From contig NZ_JACGLT010000009.1 of NCBI RefSeq assembly GCF_014062315.1, positions 110,737 through 174,736 of the forward strand: a stretch of DNA of 64,000 nt. The letters are read 5' to 3'. The DNA comes from Gelidibacter maritimus (GTDB lineage Bacteria > Bacteroidota > Bacteroidia > Flavobacteriales > Flavobacteriaceae). Under the pieces are notes generated by a model. The model saw only the letters and a list, made by a program, of their open reading frames with translations. It made no database searches and was not told the DNA's origin. How positions within the stretch are numbered: the first letter of the stretch is position 1; every line of letters begins with the position of its first letter. A program made the translations under genes and the position numbers. This document shows, one piece after another, positions 8,459-17,213 of this stretch.

Positions 8459-9442
8459 TTACATGTCTAATATATAGGCAAATATAAGTGGTGCAACAAT
8501 AGTGGCATCACTTTCTATTATAAATTTCGGGGTATCAACATTTAATTTCCCCCAGGTTATTTTTTCATTAGGAACGGCTCCTGAATATGATCCATAGCTT
8601 GTAGTAGAATCACTGATCTGACAGAAATAACTCCAGAATGGTGTATCTGGTCGTTCCATGTCCTGATACAACATTGGTACCACACATATTGGGAAATCTC
8701 CCGCAATGCCACCACCAATTTGGAAGAATCCAATACCGTTTTCAGAATTATCAGTGTACCAATCTGCTAAGAATGTCATATATTCTATTCCCGATTTCAT
8801 GGTACTTGCTTTTAATTCTCCTTTAAGAACATAGCTGGCGAAAATATTACCCATGGTACTGTCTTCCCAACCTGGTACAATTATAGGTAAATTTTTCTCT
8901 GCTGCAGCAAACATCCAAGAATTTTTTATATCAATTTCGTAGTATTCTTCAAGCACACCGCTCAACAACATTTTGTACATAAATTCATGTGGGAAAAAAC
9001 GTTCGCCCTTATCTTCGGCGTCCTTCCAGATTTTGAAAATATGTTTCTGCAAACGTCGGAAAGCCTCTTCTTCCGGAATACACGTATCGGTAACTCTATT
9101 CAAGCCTTTTTCCATCAAGTCCCATTCATCTTGAGGGGTCAAATCACGATAATTTGGCACGCGTTTGTAATGTGAATGCGCTACCAAATTCATGATGTCC
9201 TCTTCAAGATTGGCACCTGTACTTGAAATAATATGCACTTTATCTTCACGGATCATTTCCGCAAATATCTTACCTATCTCAGCCGTACTCATTGCTCCGG
9301 CCAAAGACACTAACATCTTTGAGCCTTGGGCCAATTGAGCCTCGTAGCCTTTGGCAGCATCTACTAATGCAGCAGCATTAAAATGAAGATAGTACTTTTC
9401 AATGAATTTAGAAATTTCTCCTTTATTAGTTGTCGTCATCAT
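8459..9442 (-). CDS. Deoxyhypusine synthase family protein (probable polyamine-modifying enzyme)
   Basis: About 327 residues from the chosen ATG at 9442; a longer frame to 9508 would overlap the agmatinase by 83 bp and adds a non-family N-terminus. The deoxyhypusine synthase fold is clear: LAGAMSTAEIGKI, SSTGANLEEDI, FFQIGGGIAGDFP, and the C-terminal TWGKLNVDT, whose Lys (about 299) matches the lysine that forms the enzyme-imine intermediate in eukaryotic DHS. Bacteria lack eIF5A, so the true role is more likely homospermidine or another aminobutyl transfer using NAD and a polyamine. Its place directly after arginine decarboxylase and agmatinase supports a polyamine substrate. It overlaps the agmatinase end by 17 bp. 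Confidence 0.85.
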   Translation of the reverse strand: MMTTTNKGEISKFIEKYYLHFNAAALVDAAKGYEAQLAQGSKMLVSLAGAMSTAEIGKIFAEMIREDKVHIISSTGANLEEDIMNLVAHSHYKRVPNYRDLTPQDEWDLMEKGLNRVTDTCIPEEEAFRRLQKHIFKIWKDAEDKGERFFPHEFMYKMLLSGVLEEYYEIDIKNSWMFAAAEKNLPIIVPGWEDSTMGNIFASYVLKGELKASTMKSGIEYMTFLADWYTDNSENGIGFFQIGGGIAGDFPICVVPMLYQDMERPDTPFWSYFCQISDSTTSYGSYSGAVPNEKITWGKLNVDTPKFIIESDATIVAPLIFAYILDM

Positions 9443-10370
9443 TATCGAATTTAGAAAATTTATTAGTGTTTGAACCCGTTTCATTAAAGTTACTTTCGTA
9501 ACCGTCATCTACATTATCGTCCAAGAATTTATAAGTTAACATTTTATAATACAATTTGGCAGCCAAGAAATCGGATGATTTTTCTTTAGGATCCGGACAA
9601 AGCTCAACAATGTCAAACCCGACCACATTTTTATCCTCAAATACTTTTCTCAAAAAATCTAAGGTTTCATACCAAAGTAAACCGCCTGGTTCAGGTGTTC
9701 CGGTTGACGGCATGATGGAAGGATCAAAAGCATCTAAATCAATAGTAATAAACACATTATCCGTCATTTGGTCAATGGCACTGTCCATCCAAAACTCATC
9801 ATTGACCATCTCGTGGGCAAAATAGGTTTTTTCTTTGTCCATGACCGTGGTCTCTATAGCATCCATACTTCTGATACCTATCTGAATCAAGTTGGTAGTT
9901 TGGCTTGCTTCATAAACGGCGCAGGCATGATTACATTTACTGCCTTGGTATTCTTTACGTAAATCGGCATGTGCATCAATTTGAAGTACCGTCAAATTAT
10001 CAAAACATTCATTAAAAGCACGAATGGTACCTATAGAAATAGAGTGCTCTCCACCAAAAGCGGTGACAAACTTATTGCGTTTAATATACTTTTTTACAGT
10101 TTGATGCACAGCCTCTACCATTTTCTCAGGAGATGAAGCCTCCGTCACAGCATCAGCAAGATAAACACCTTGTTTGTAAACCTCAGTTTCTGTTTCAATA
10201 TCATAAAGCTCCATATTTTCAGAAGCGTCCAAAAAAGCTTTAGGGCCCTGATCTGCACCTTTCTGCCAAGTACTTGTACCATCATAAGGTACAGGTATCA
10301 GTACGATTTTAGCGGTTTCTAATTTGGAATATTCCTCTGGTATTCCGGCATACGTTATATTACTGTTCAT
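9426..10370 (-). CDS. speB: Agmatinase (ureohydrolase family)
   Basis: A 314-residue ureohydrolase that splits agmatine into putrescine and urea with a binuclear manganese centre. All metal-ligand motifs are intact: GGEHS (His109), DAHADLR (Asp132, His134, Asp136) and DLDAFDPS (Asp211, Asp213, Asp216), followed by STGTPEPGG. Length is normal for agmatinases. It sits between arginine decarboxylase (70 bp upstream) and the deoxyhypusine-synthase homologue, which gives the route arginine to agmatine to putrescine. An extended C-terminal tail rich in Asn/Asp (last about 25 residues) is unusual and overlaps the next start. Arginase or formiminoglutamase activity is less likely given the neighbours. 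Confidence 0.88.
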   Translation of the reverse strand: MNSNITYAGIPEEYSKLETAKIVLIPVPYDGTSTWQKGADQGPKAFLDASENMELYDIETETEVYKQGVYLADAVTEASSPEKMVEAVHQTVKKYIKRNKFVTAFGGEHSISIGTIRAFNECFDNLTVLQIDAHADLRKEYQGSKCNHACAVYEASQTTNLIQIGIRSMDAIETTVMDKEKTYFAHEMVNDEFWMDSAIDQMTDNVFITIDLDAFDPSIMPSTGTPEPGGLLWYETLDFLRKVFEDKNVVGFDIVELCPDPKEKSSDFLAAKLYYKMLTYKFLDDNVDDGYESNFNETGSNTNKFSKFDNDDDN

Positions 10371-10440
10371 TTTGTAATAATTATTAATGTTTTAAGGTAA
10401 AAGGCAATTGGTCTTATTTTATTTTACGTTGTTTAAACGG

Positions 10441-11850
10441 TTAGTGCTCATTTGTTTCATTATAACCCAGAATTTCAAGTAGGTTCTCACTTTTCTGTTG
10501 CTCAGCAAAGACTCTGGTAGCTAATTTACCATTTTCATCTTTATCAATCAGAATATGTTTGGGTGAAGGTATTAAACAATGCTGCAATCCGCCAAATCCA
10601 CCAATAGTTTCCTGATAAGCACCTGTGTTAAAAAACCCAAGATACAATGGTTTTTCTTTATTGTATTTAGGAAGGTAAATAGCATTCATGTGCTGCTCAC
10701 TGTTGTAATAATCATCGCTATCACAGGTCAATCCTCCCAAAAGCACGCGCTCATAAGTATCGTACCAACGGTTTATTGGCAACATTATAAAACGTTTATT
10801 GATGGCCCAGGTATCTGGAAGCGTTGTAATAAACGATGAATTGATCATGTTCCATTTCTCCCTATCATTTTGTTGTTTTTGGTAAAGCACCTCATAAATG
10901 GCACCACCGCTCTCCCCTACCGTAAAACTTCCAAATTCAGTAAATATATTCGGGACTTCTACTTCTTCTTGCTCACAGAACTCTTGGATCTGATTGATGA
11001 TTTCGTCCACCATATATTCATAGTCAAAATCAAAGGCCAATGAGTTTTTAATTGGAAAGCCGCCACCAATATTCAAACTGTCCAAAGACGGACAAATACG
11101 TTTTAAATTGGCATATACTTTCAAGCATTTAGAAAATTCATTCCAATAATAAGCGTTGTCACGAATGCCGGTATTGATAAAAAAGTGCAACATTTTTAGT
11201 TTCACCTTCTTATTGTCCTTGATTTGGTTTCTATAAAATGGTAAAATATTTTTGTAGCCAATGCCCAATCGAGAGGTATAAAACTCAAATTTCGGTTCCT
11301 CTTCGGAAGCTATTCGGATACCGATATTAAACTTACCGTTGATTTCCTGAGACAGTAAATCAATTTCTTCATAATTATCAATAATCGGGATGCAATTCTT
11401 ATGGCCGTTATTTATCAATCGTGCAATATTAGTCACGTATTGCGCACGTTTGAACCCATTACTGATCACATAAGTTTTGTTGTTGATTTTACCTTCTTCC
11501 TTAAGTTTTTCTACAATATCAATATCAAAAGCAGACGAGGTTTCAATATGAATATCGTTTTTTAAAGCTTCATTCAACACATGTTTAAAGTGTGAGCTTT
11601 TAGTACAGTAGCAATAATGGTACTTTCCTTTGTATTTATGTTTCTTGATGGCCTTTGCGAACCAATCCTTGGCACGACCAATATTATTTGAAATTTGCGG
11701 CAAGTAGGTAAACTTTAAAGGTGTACCGTAATCCTCCACCAATTGCATCAAATCAATATCGTGAAATTGAAGGGTTTTGTCTTCCAACTTAAATTCATCT
11801 TGTGGAAAATAAAAGGTTTGATTGATGAGATCAATATATTTTGTATTCAT
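10441..11850 (-). CDS. speA: Arginine decarboxylase (fold III PLP-dependent)
   Basis: A 469-residue alanine-racemase-fold PLP decarboxylase converting arginine to agmatine. The PLP lysine lies in YCTKSSHF (Lys84), followed by the barrel motifs IETSSAFDID, LNIGGGFPIKNS (phosphate-binding Gly loop) and FTEFGSF. GGLTCDSDD near residue 380 carries the cysteine-aspartate pair typical of the C-terminal active-site domain. It is shorter than E. coli SpeA (about 650 residues) and matches the compact Bacteroidota type. First gene of the minus-strand polyamine operon, followed by agmatinase. Related diaminopimelate or carboxynorspermidine decarboxylases are alternatives, but the agmatinase neighbour favours arginine. 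Confidence 0.82.
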   Translation of the reverse strand: MNTKYIDLINQTFYFPQDEFKLEDKTLQFHDIDLMQLVEDYGTPLKFTYLPQISNNIGRAKDWFAKAIKKHKYKGKYHYCYCTKSSHFKHVLNEALKNDIHIETSSAFDIDIVEKLKEEGKINNKTYVISNGFKRAQYVTNIARLINNGHKNCIPIIDNYEEIDLLSQEINGKFNIGIRIASEEEPKFEFYTSRLGIGYKNILPFYRNQIKDNKKVKLKMLHFFINTGIRDNAYYWNEFSKCLKVYANLKRICPSLDSLNIGGGFPIKNSLAFDFDYEYMVDEIINQIQEFCEQEEVEVPNIFTEFGSFTVGESGGAIYEVLYQKQQNDREKWNMINSSFITTLPDTWAINKRFIMLPINRWYDTYERVLLGGLTCDSDDYYNSEQHMNAIYLPKYNKEKPLYLGFFNTGAYQETIGGFGGLQHCLIPSPKHILIDKDENGKLATRVFAEQQKSENLLEILGYNETNEH

Positions 11851-12733
11851 TATAAATTATTAAGGTTTAAAAATCTAAAAAAAAATTCAATTAGAGTGCT
11901 AATTTCCCAATAAATAATGACTGTATCAAACTTGGATTTGCTGATGCGAAGGAAAAGACACGTTCCGTCGGTGTTTCCATTTAGATAATTTAGAAGTAAG
12001 CTTTAAAATTTGGTGACTTATCTGATAAGTTGCTTTTGAAAATGACTTCTTGAATTTCAAAAGCCCAAACATAGAAACACGTTTCAAGGGTTCAGCTAAA
12101 TAAAGTGCAAAAGAACTATAAAATTTTTATAAAACAAGCTACATGAGTTAAAATTATAGTCGTTGTAGATGATATTTCAGTGTGTTTCCAAAATTTTGAG
12201 GTGTTATAAGCCGAACACGTGCTGTGTACATAGAGCTAGAGTTCTACTGCTGATTGACTGAGCAGCATTACGCTTTACTTTATTGGCTCTATAAATCGCC
12301 TTGAACAATCGAAGAGTTGGATAAGATAATTGCAATCGGAGAGGTTAAAGGGGTCCGTTCCGAATAGTTGGAAGCGCTCACCTTGACATTTGGCCTCATC
12401 TAATTATCAGTGCTAACCTGTATAAGGCGCTCTCCAGTCATCGCGATGAAATACTAAGTGCAATGGGGATACCTGACTTTAAACTCAACTGTAACACGGC
12501 GCTGTCGCACGGTCATTCCAATGTTGAGGATCAATAGGATGTCGACTGTGATCGATCTGGCACTAAGTCCAATACACTAAAAATAGTCATCTTAAAGCAA
12601 TTAAACATTGGTCAAACCCAAGCTTAGACATCTAACGTCTTAAATATCAATTACATATACCCACCTAAAACAAATGAGATCTCTGATGGATATATCAAAA
12701 AAATGAAGTTAAAAAGCTTGAACTTAACCTTTA
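11851..12733. other. Long geneless stretch (about 880 bp)
   Basis: No open frame above about 60 codons and no RNA gene that I can recognise. It must hold the promoter of the polyamine operon near its left end; no convincing TAnnTTTG box is seen there. The part 12254-12537 has fragmented protein-like frames and may be a decayed gene. Confidence 0.6.
12254..12537 (+). pseudogene. Possible decayed coding sequence with stops and a frameshift
   Basis: One plus frame reads TEQHYALLYWLYKSP, a TGA, then EELDKIIAIGEVKGVRSE and a TAG at 12365-12367. A second frame, open from 12349, continues with HLDIWPHLIISANLYKALS, HRDEILSAMGIPDFKL and stops at 12535-12537. The composition is protein-like and the frames abut, as expected for a gene with nonsense and frameshift mutations. 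I do not recognise the family. It could also be chance. Confidence 0.3.
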
Positions 12734-13645
12734 CTAAGACAACATCTTTAAGGTATTTACTTCTTGCTCTGTAAGATGTTTCCAATGGCCACGAGGAATA
12801 TCTTTCTTGGTCAAACCGGCAATCGCAACACAGTCTACTTTTATAATTTCATAATTCAAATGGGCAAAAATAGAGCGTATAACGCTACTACCAGTGTTTT
12901 TAATTTTCAAGCCAATTTGGTTTTTCGATTGACCGGTCACAAAACTAATGTCTTCAACAGTCACCAATTTACCCTCAATCTGCAATCCATCTTGGATTTT
13001 CTTAAGATCTTCAAACTTTAGATTCTTATCCAATTCTATTTGGAACAATCGCGGGACGCCGTTTTTGGAATTGGTGAATTTTTCTACCAATGCATCATCG
13101 TTTGTAAATAAGATCAGCCCTAAGGAGTTTCTTCCCAAACGTCCAATAGGTTTTATGCGGGAGGTTGTTGCATTAGCAACCAAATCCATGACGGTTCTGC
13201 CCTTGCCTTCACTTGTAGTCGTTGCAAAACCCTTAGGTTTGTTCAGTAAAACATATGCTTTTTTCTCAGGGTTGATGCGCGATCCATCAAAACGTACATC
13301 GTCATCTAACTTGACCTTATAACCCATTTCGGTAATAATTTTACCATTAACCGTCACACTTCCCGTAGCGATATGCAAATCGGCATCACGCCGCGAACAA
13401 ATACCCGAATTCGCAATGTATTTATTTAATCTTATCTCGTCTGTTTTCGACTTTTTTGTTGGTGATTTTTTTTCCGGGGCCGATTTTGAAATGTCTTTGG
13501 AAACTTTTCTCATTGGCGCATTGCCCCGCGAAAAACTCTTACCTTTTGAATTATCACGCCCTCTTCCTGAAGATGGTCCATTGGATTTATTTTGGCCTCT
13601 TCCTGATGATTTTCCTTTTCCACTACTCCCTTGATGTCTACTCAT
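12734..13645 (-). CDS. RluB/RsuA-family pseudouridine synthase paralogue lacking the catalytic Asp
   Basis: A 303-residue protein with a basic, Ser/Gly/Lys-rich disordered N-terminus (about 1-70), an S4 RNA-binding domain (IRLNKYIANSGICSRRDAD, from 71) and an RsuA/RluB/RluE-type pseudouridine synthase domain. The family signature is normally GRLD followed by a hydroxyl residue and GLLLLTND; here it reads GRLGRNSLGLILFTND (168-183), with Gly171 at the catalytic Asp position (codon GGA). A second motif that normally carries Arg-Asn-Arg for RNA binding reads NTGSSVIRSIF here. The fold and the C-terminal LTKKDIPRGHWKHLTEQE are conserved. It may be an RNA-binding paralogue without catalytic activity. 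First of a minus-strand group, or a single gene. Confidence 0.82.
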   Translation of the reverse strand: MSRHQGSSGKGKSSGRGQNKSNGPSSGRGRDNSKGKSFSRGNAPMRKVSKDISKSAPEKKSPTKKSKTDEIRLNKYIANSGICSRRDADLHIATGSVTVNGKIITEMGYKVKLDDDVRFDGSRINPEKKAYVLLNKPKGFATTTSEGKGRTVMDLVANATTSRIKPIGRLGRNSLGLILFTNDDALVEKFTNSKNGVPRLFQIELDKNLKFEDLKKIQDGLQIEGKLVTVEDISFVTGQSKNQIGLKIKNTGSSVIRSIFAHLNYEIIKVDCVAIAGLTKKDIPRGHWKHLTEQEVNTLKMLS

Positions 13646-13661
13646 GACTTGAAATTTTACG

Positions 13662-13669
13662 CAAAGATA
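13662..13669 (-). promoter_or_regulatory. Possible -7 element upstream of the RluB-like gene
   Basis: The minus strand reads TATCTTTG, an exact TAnnTTTG match, 17 bp before the ATG at 13645. A TTG box at ideal spacing is not seen. Confidence 0.35.
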
Positions 13670-13712
13670 CTTTATTATATACCGATTTAAGAGCTTTCAA
13701 TTTACGATTTTG

Positions 13713-14615
13713 TCAAATCCTATTCAGCACTACATCCACATTGATCAATACAATACTAAAAACACCTGCAACTATGATGAATTTTAAAATGTTGTGAAGG
13801 ATGAGATAATGCAATTTTGTTTTGGACTTCCATAACAATACAATGAATGCAAGGAGCAAGAACGTACTAAAATAAAAGAAATAATTCATGTGGCCAATAT
13901 CAAAATAAACGATGAGCAAGAGGTTAGGTATTAATGTGAAAAGTGCCAGAGAGGTCAACATAGCTTTTGATACTTGCTCTCCATACACTACTGGTATGGT
14001 ATGATAACTTTGAGCCAAGTCGCCTTTTATATTCTCTAAGTCCTTGGTCAGTTCGCGCATAGAGATGATCAAGAACAAGAACATGGCATGGAAAAATATA
14101 ACAGTTTCAAAGTTTCTGTAGTAAATGAAGATAACGAAAAAGGGCGTAATGGTTAAAATAGCAGAAACCAGATTACCAATAAAGGGCAACCTCTTTAGCT
14201 TATGTGAATACAGCCAAATTCCGAAAATATATAATGAAAAGAAAATAACAGCATTGAATGACACATAACTGGCCATAACTACCGATAGAAAATTTAAAAC
14301 AAAGTAAAAGGACAATTTTGTGTTCTGACTTACCAATCTATCCAGCATGGATTTGGTGGGACGGTTGATCAGATCCTTTTCCGAATCGTAAAAATTATTG
14401 ATAATATAGCCCCCGGCAATCGTAAAAGCCGATGAGAGCACCAACACAAATAAATTCAGATCAAATACGACTTCGCGCAACGGCAAATCATGCGCCAAGA
14501 TATAAATGGAGGTTAAATACTGCGCAATGACAATAATAAGAATGTTATAGCCCCTTATAACAGAAAACATGCTAAAAAACTTGAGCAGCAGGTGTTTTTG
14601 TTTTCTGGTCAGCAT
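13713..14615 (-). CDS. UbiA-family prenyltransferase (geranylgeranylglycerol-phosphate geranylgeranyltransferase-like)
   Basis: A 300-residue membrane prenyltransferase with about eight hydrophobic segments. Both Asp-rich motifs that bind the prenyl diphosphate through Mg are present: NNFYDSEKDLINRP near residue 72 and RELTKDLENIKGD near 190. The sequence resembles the UbiA subgroup commonly named geranylgeranylglycerol-phosphate geranylgeranyltransferase (DGGGP synthase) in flavobacteria, rather than UbiA, MenA or haem O synthase. It lies 60 bp downstream of mevalonate kinase on the same strand, so an isoprenoid diphosphate substrate fits. Whether it makes an ether-lipid-like product or a quinone is not decided by sequence. 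Confidence 0.78.
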   Translation of the reverse strand: MLTRKQKHLLLKFFSMFSVIRGYNILIIVIAQYLTSIYILAHDLPLREVVFDLNLFVLVLSSAFTIAGGYIINNFYDSEKDLINRPTKSMLDRLVSQNTKLSFYFVLNFLSVVMASYVSFNAVIFFSLYIFGIWLYSHKLKRLPFIGNLVSAILTITPFFVIFIYYRNFETVIFFHAMFLFLIISMRELTKDLENIKGDLAQSYHTIPVVYGEQVSKAMLTSLALFTLIPNLLLIVYFDIGHMNYFFYFSTFLLLAFIVLLWKSKTKLHYLILHNILKFIIVAGVFSIVLINVDVVLNRI

Positions 14616-14675
14616 AACAACAGAGTTAAAACAGTTTGGTAAGTGTAACTCCAGAAGCCTCGGAAGAACATCAAC

Positions 14676-15605
14676 TTAAAAATTATAAACCACTTCTAAT
14701 TTGTAATCATTAAGCGATTGTTTCGCTTTTTCAATGTCTTCAGTAAATCCCAAAATATAACCACCCCCACCTGAGCCACACAATTTCAAGTAATAATCGT
14801 TGGTATCGAGACCCTTTTTCCAAAGTTCATGAAACTGCTGTGGGATCATTGGTTTGAAATGGTTCAGAGCCACTTTTGAAAGTTTTTTGGTATTGAGAAA
14901 CAACGATTTAAAATCACCTTTTAAAAAGTCGTCCACACAGGCATCCGTATGCTTTATAAATTGATTTTTCAACATTTTTCGGAACCCTTCCTGCTTCATG
15001 TTTTCCATAAAAATACTGACCATTGGCGCTGTTTCTCCAATCATGCCGCTATCCAATAAAAATACAGCACCTTTCCCATCACTTTTTTGCGAAGGTATTC
15101 CGGTAGCCTCAATATGATCTTTTGAATTGATTAAAATAGGGATACTCAAATAGCTGTTCAACGGATCCAATCCTGAAGATTTCCCGTGGAAAAACGATTC
15201 CATTTCAGAAAAAATGGACTTAAGAACCATTAGTTTTTCCCGTGTCAAATTCTCTAAAACCGTAATCTTATCGTGTGCATATTTGTCATAAATAGCAGCT
15301 ACCAATGCGCCACTACTCCCAACGCCGTAGCCCTGTGGAATTGAAGATTCAAAATACATACCTGATTCAACATCCTTTTCTAAAGTTTCCAAATCAAAAG
15401 TCACCAATTCAGGACTGATGCCTTTAAGATATTCGACAAATCTTTTTAAGTTTTTGTTGGATTTTATGGCATTTTCAGAGTCAAGCCCATCAGTCTTTAA
15501 TGCACCATTATAAAAATTGTACGGAATGGATAAGCCTTTGGAATCTTTAATGATGCCATACTCGCCAAAAAGTAGGATTTTAGAGTAAAATAGAGGTCCT
15601 TTCAT
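14676..15605 (-). CDS. mvk: GHMP kinase, probable mevalonate kinase
   Basis: About 309 residues from the ATG at 15605 (MKGPLFYSKILLFGEYG); the frame stays open to an earlier ATG at 15629, but the inner start fits the family better. GHMP hallmarks: KILLFGEYGI at the N-terminus, the ATP loop PQGYGVGSSGALV, and the C-terminal KLCGSGGGGYILGF. It phosphorylates mevalonate (or phosphomevalonate) in the mevalonate route to IPP. It follows diphosphomevalonate decarboxylase by under 60 bp and precedes the UbiA-type prenyltransferase, forming an isoprenoid operon. Phosphomevalonate kinase cannot be excluded. Confidence 0.8.
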   Translation of the reverse strand: MKGPLFYSKILLFGEYGIIKDSKGLSIPYNFYNGALKTDGLDSENAIKSNKNLKRFVEYLKGISPELVTFDLETLEKDVESGMYFESSIPQGYGVGSSGALVAAIYDKYAHDKITVLENLTREKLMVLKSIFSEMESFFHGKSSGLDPLNSYLSIPILINSKDHIEATGIPSQKSDGKGAVFLLDSGMIGETAPMVSIFMENMKQEGFRKMLKNQFIKHTDACVDDFLKGDFKSLFLNTKKLSKVALNHFKPMIPQQFHELWKKGLDTNDYYLKLCGSGGGGYILGFTEDIEKAKQSLNDYKLEVVYNF

Positions 15606-15663
15606 CTTATAGTTTTCAGTTCGCAGCATACGGTTTATGCGAAATACTCAACAAATATACGTA

Positions 15664-16779
15664 TTAATATTGTATTTGGTTTGCCCCAAAACCAATTTGG
15701 TCGCAAATATAATGTCCGTTTTGGCAATAGGCAACCAATTCACTCTTAATAAATTGCAAGATTTCCTGACTTTCCTTTTTTGGATAAAGCACATGCACAT
15801 TAGCTCCCGCATCTAATGTAAAACTTATGTTTAAACCTGTATGTTGTCTGAACTCCCATATTTTATTGATAATCTCTAAAGTATTGGGCTTCATCAAAAT
15901 GAAATAAGGCATACTGGTCATCATCATGGCATGCAAGGTCAAGGCCTCACTTTCAACCAAAGCATTAAATGCTGTTAAATCTCCCGATTCCAAAATTTGT
16001 TTAAGAGATTCCAGGTTCTGATGGGCCTGCTCAAATCTATTCTTTGCATAAGGATGGTTGTGCATTAAGTTGTGCCCAATGGTGCTGCTTACTTGCTTTT
16101 CTCCTTTATCAACCAATAAGATTGTATCCTGGTACTCTTTAAAATTGTCATGGATCTTATAGGGATATTTTATTCCAAATAAATCCGTACTGCCTTTAAC
16201 AGACTTGGTTTCACCCCAAACTATCATATCACCCTCAATACTTCTGCATGCACTTCCTGATCCCAGTCGCGCCAAAAAAGATGCCTTTTGATTAAAATAG
16301 GTACTATTAAAATCCTCTTCAATTGCACCTGCAATCACATCAGAGTTAATCAATTGCTTTTCAACACTCATTAAACATAAGGCCAATGCGCTCATACCAC
16401 TGGCTGAGGATGCAATCCCTGAACTGTGAGGAAACGTGTTTTCTGTTTTTATTGTAAACTGATATTGCTTTAAGAATGGCAGATACACTTCTATCCTTTC
16501 AAAAAACGTTTGAATTTTAGGTTTGAATTCGTCCTTCTTTTCTCCATCCAAATACACTTCAAAATCAAAATCATCAAGATCAGTCTTTTTAGAAAACTCC
16601 AGTGTCGTAATCGTTTTACAGTGGTCTAAGGTGAAACTGATAGAAGGATTTTCAGGAATCTGATCCTTTTTCTTCCCCCAATACTTCACCAAAGCTATAT
16701 TACTGGGCGATTCCCAAGTAACGCTTCCTTTCTCAATAGTGGCGTTATAAATAGGTGGTATAAAATGGCGTTCGGTCAT
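15664..16779 (-). CDS. mvaD: Diphosphomevalonate decarboxylase
   Basis: A 371-residue GHMP-superfamily enzyme that converts mevalonate diphosphate to IPP with ATP, releasing CO2 and phosphate. Diagnostic motifs: SPSNIALVKYWGKK near residue 25-38, the ATP loop HSSGIASSASGMSAL, ARLGSGSACRS with the substrate-binding Ser/Arg, and a C-terminal TLDAGANVHVLYP with the catalytic Asp. Length is slightly above the usual 320-350. First gene of the minus-strand mevalonate operon. The 434-bp upstream gap (16780-17213) is a divergent intergenic region shared with the hybrid sensor kinase. Confidence 0.9.
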   Translation of the reverse strand: MTERHFIPPIYNATIEKGSVTWESPSNIALVKYWGKKKDQIPENPSISFTLDHCKTITTLEFSKKTDLDDFDFEVYLDGEKKDEFKPKIQTFFERIEVYLPFLKQYQFTIKTENTFPHSSGIASSASGMSALALCLMSVEKQLINSDVIAGAIEEDFNSTYFNQKASFLARLGSGSACRSIEGDMIVWGETKSVKGSTDLFGIKYPYKIHDNFKEYQDTILLVDKGEKQVSSTIGHNLMHNHPYAKNRFEQAHQNLESLKQILESGDLTAFNALVESEALTLHAMMMTSMPYFILMKPNTLEIINKIWEFRQHTGLNISFTLDAGANVHVLYPKKESQEILQFIKSELVAYCQNGHYICDQIGFGANQIQY

Positions 16780-17139
16780 TTGTTATTTTTGTTGTGATAT
16801 AGGATTATTGAACATATAGCAGTAAAATTCAATACGTATACCTGTTCGAAATTGAAAAGGTAATGCTGCAAAAATAGGAAATCTAAAGGTTCTTTTCCAT
16901 CAGTAGATGACATTGCTATCAATTTTACGTCGATTTGGCAGTTTCTTGTTATTCCTGTTATCTCGTGAATTGGTTTAAAAATATGTCAATTGCAATTTTT
17001 ATAGGATATCACAGTTATAATTGTGTCTTTATATGACCTATAGAAGCCATACATCTACTGTTTAAACAGCATAATGTAATGTAATTAAAAACAGAATTAA
17101 CATAAAAAAATCAACATTTTCCAACCACAATAACACCTG

Positions 17140-17169
17140 TTGTCGATAAAATACGTAGTTTTGTCGATA
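17140..17169 (+). promoter_or_regulatory. 21-bp-spaced direct repeat upstream of the hybrid kinase
   Basis: TTGTCGATA occurs at 17140-17148 and again at 17161-17169, start to start 21 bp, that is two helical turns. This is typical of sites for a dimeric response regulator. A TAGTTTTG (-7-like, 17156-17163) overlaps the second copy. It lies 45-74 bp before the kinase start. The rest of 16780-17213 shows no gene. Confidence 0.45.
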
Positions 17170-17213
17170 CCATTGCATAAATTTTTTTAGCATAAATACA
17201 TATCCCCCAGATC

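Noticed and set aside
9443..9508. Longer N-terminus for the deoxyhypusine-synthase homologue
   Set aside because: It would overlap the agmatinase gene by 83 bp and adds residues not typical of the family.
16780..17213. RNA gene or riboswitch upstream of the sensor kinase
   Set aside because: No stable paired structure or known aptamer pattern could be found by eye; only the direct repeat stands out.
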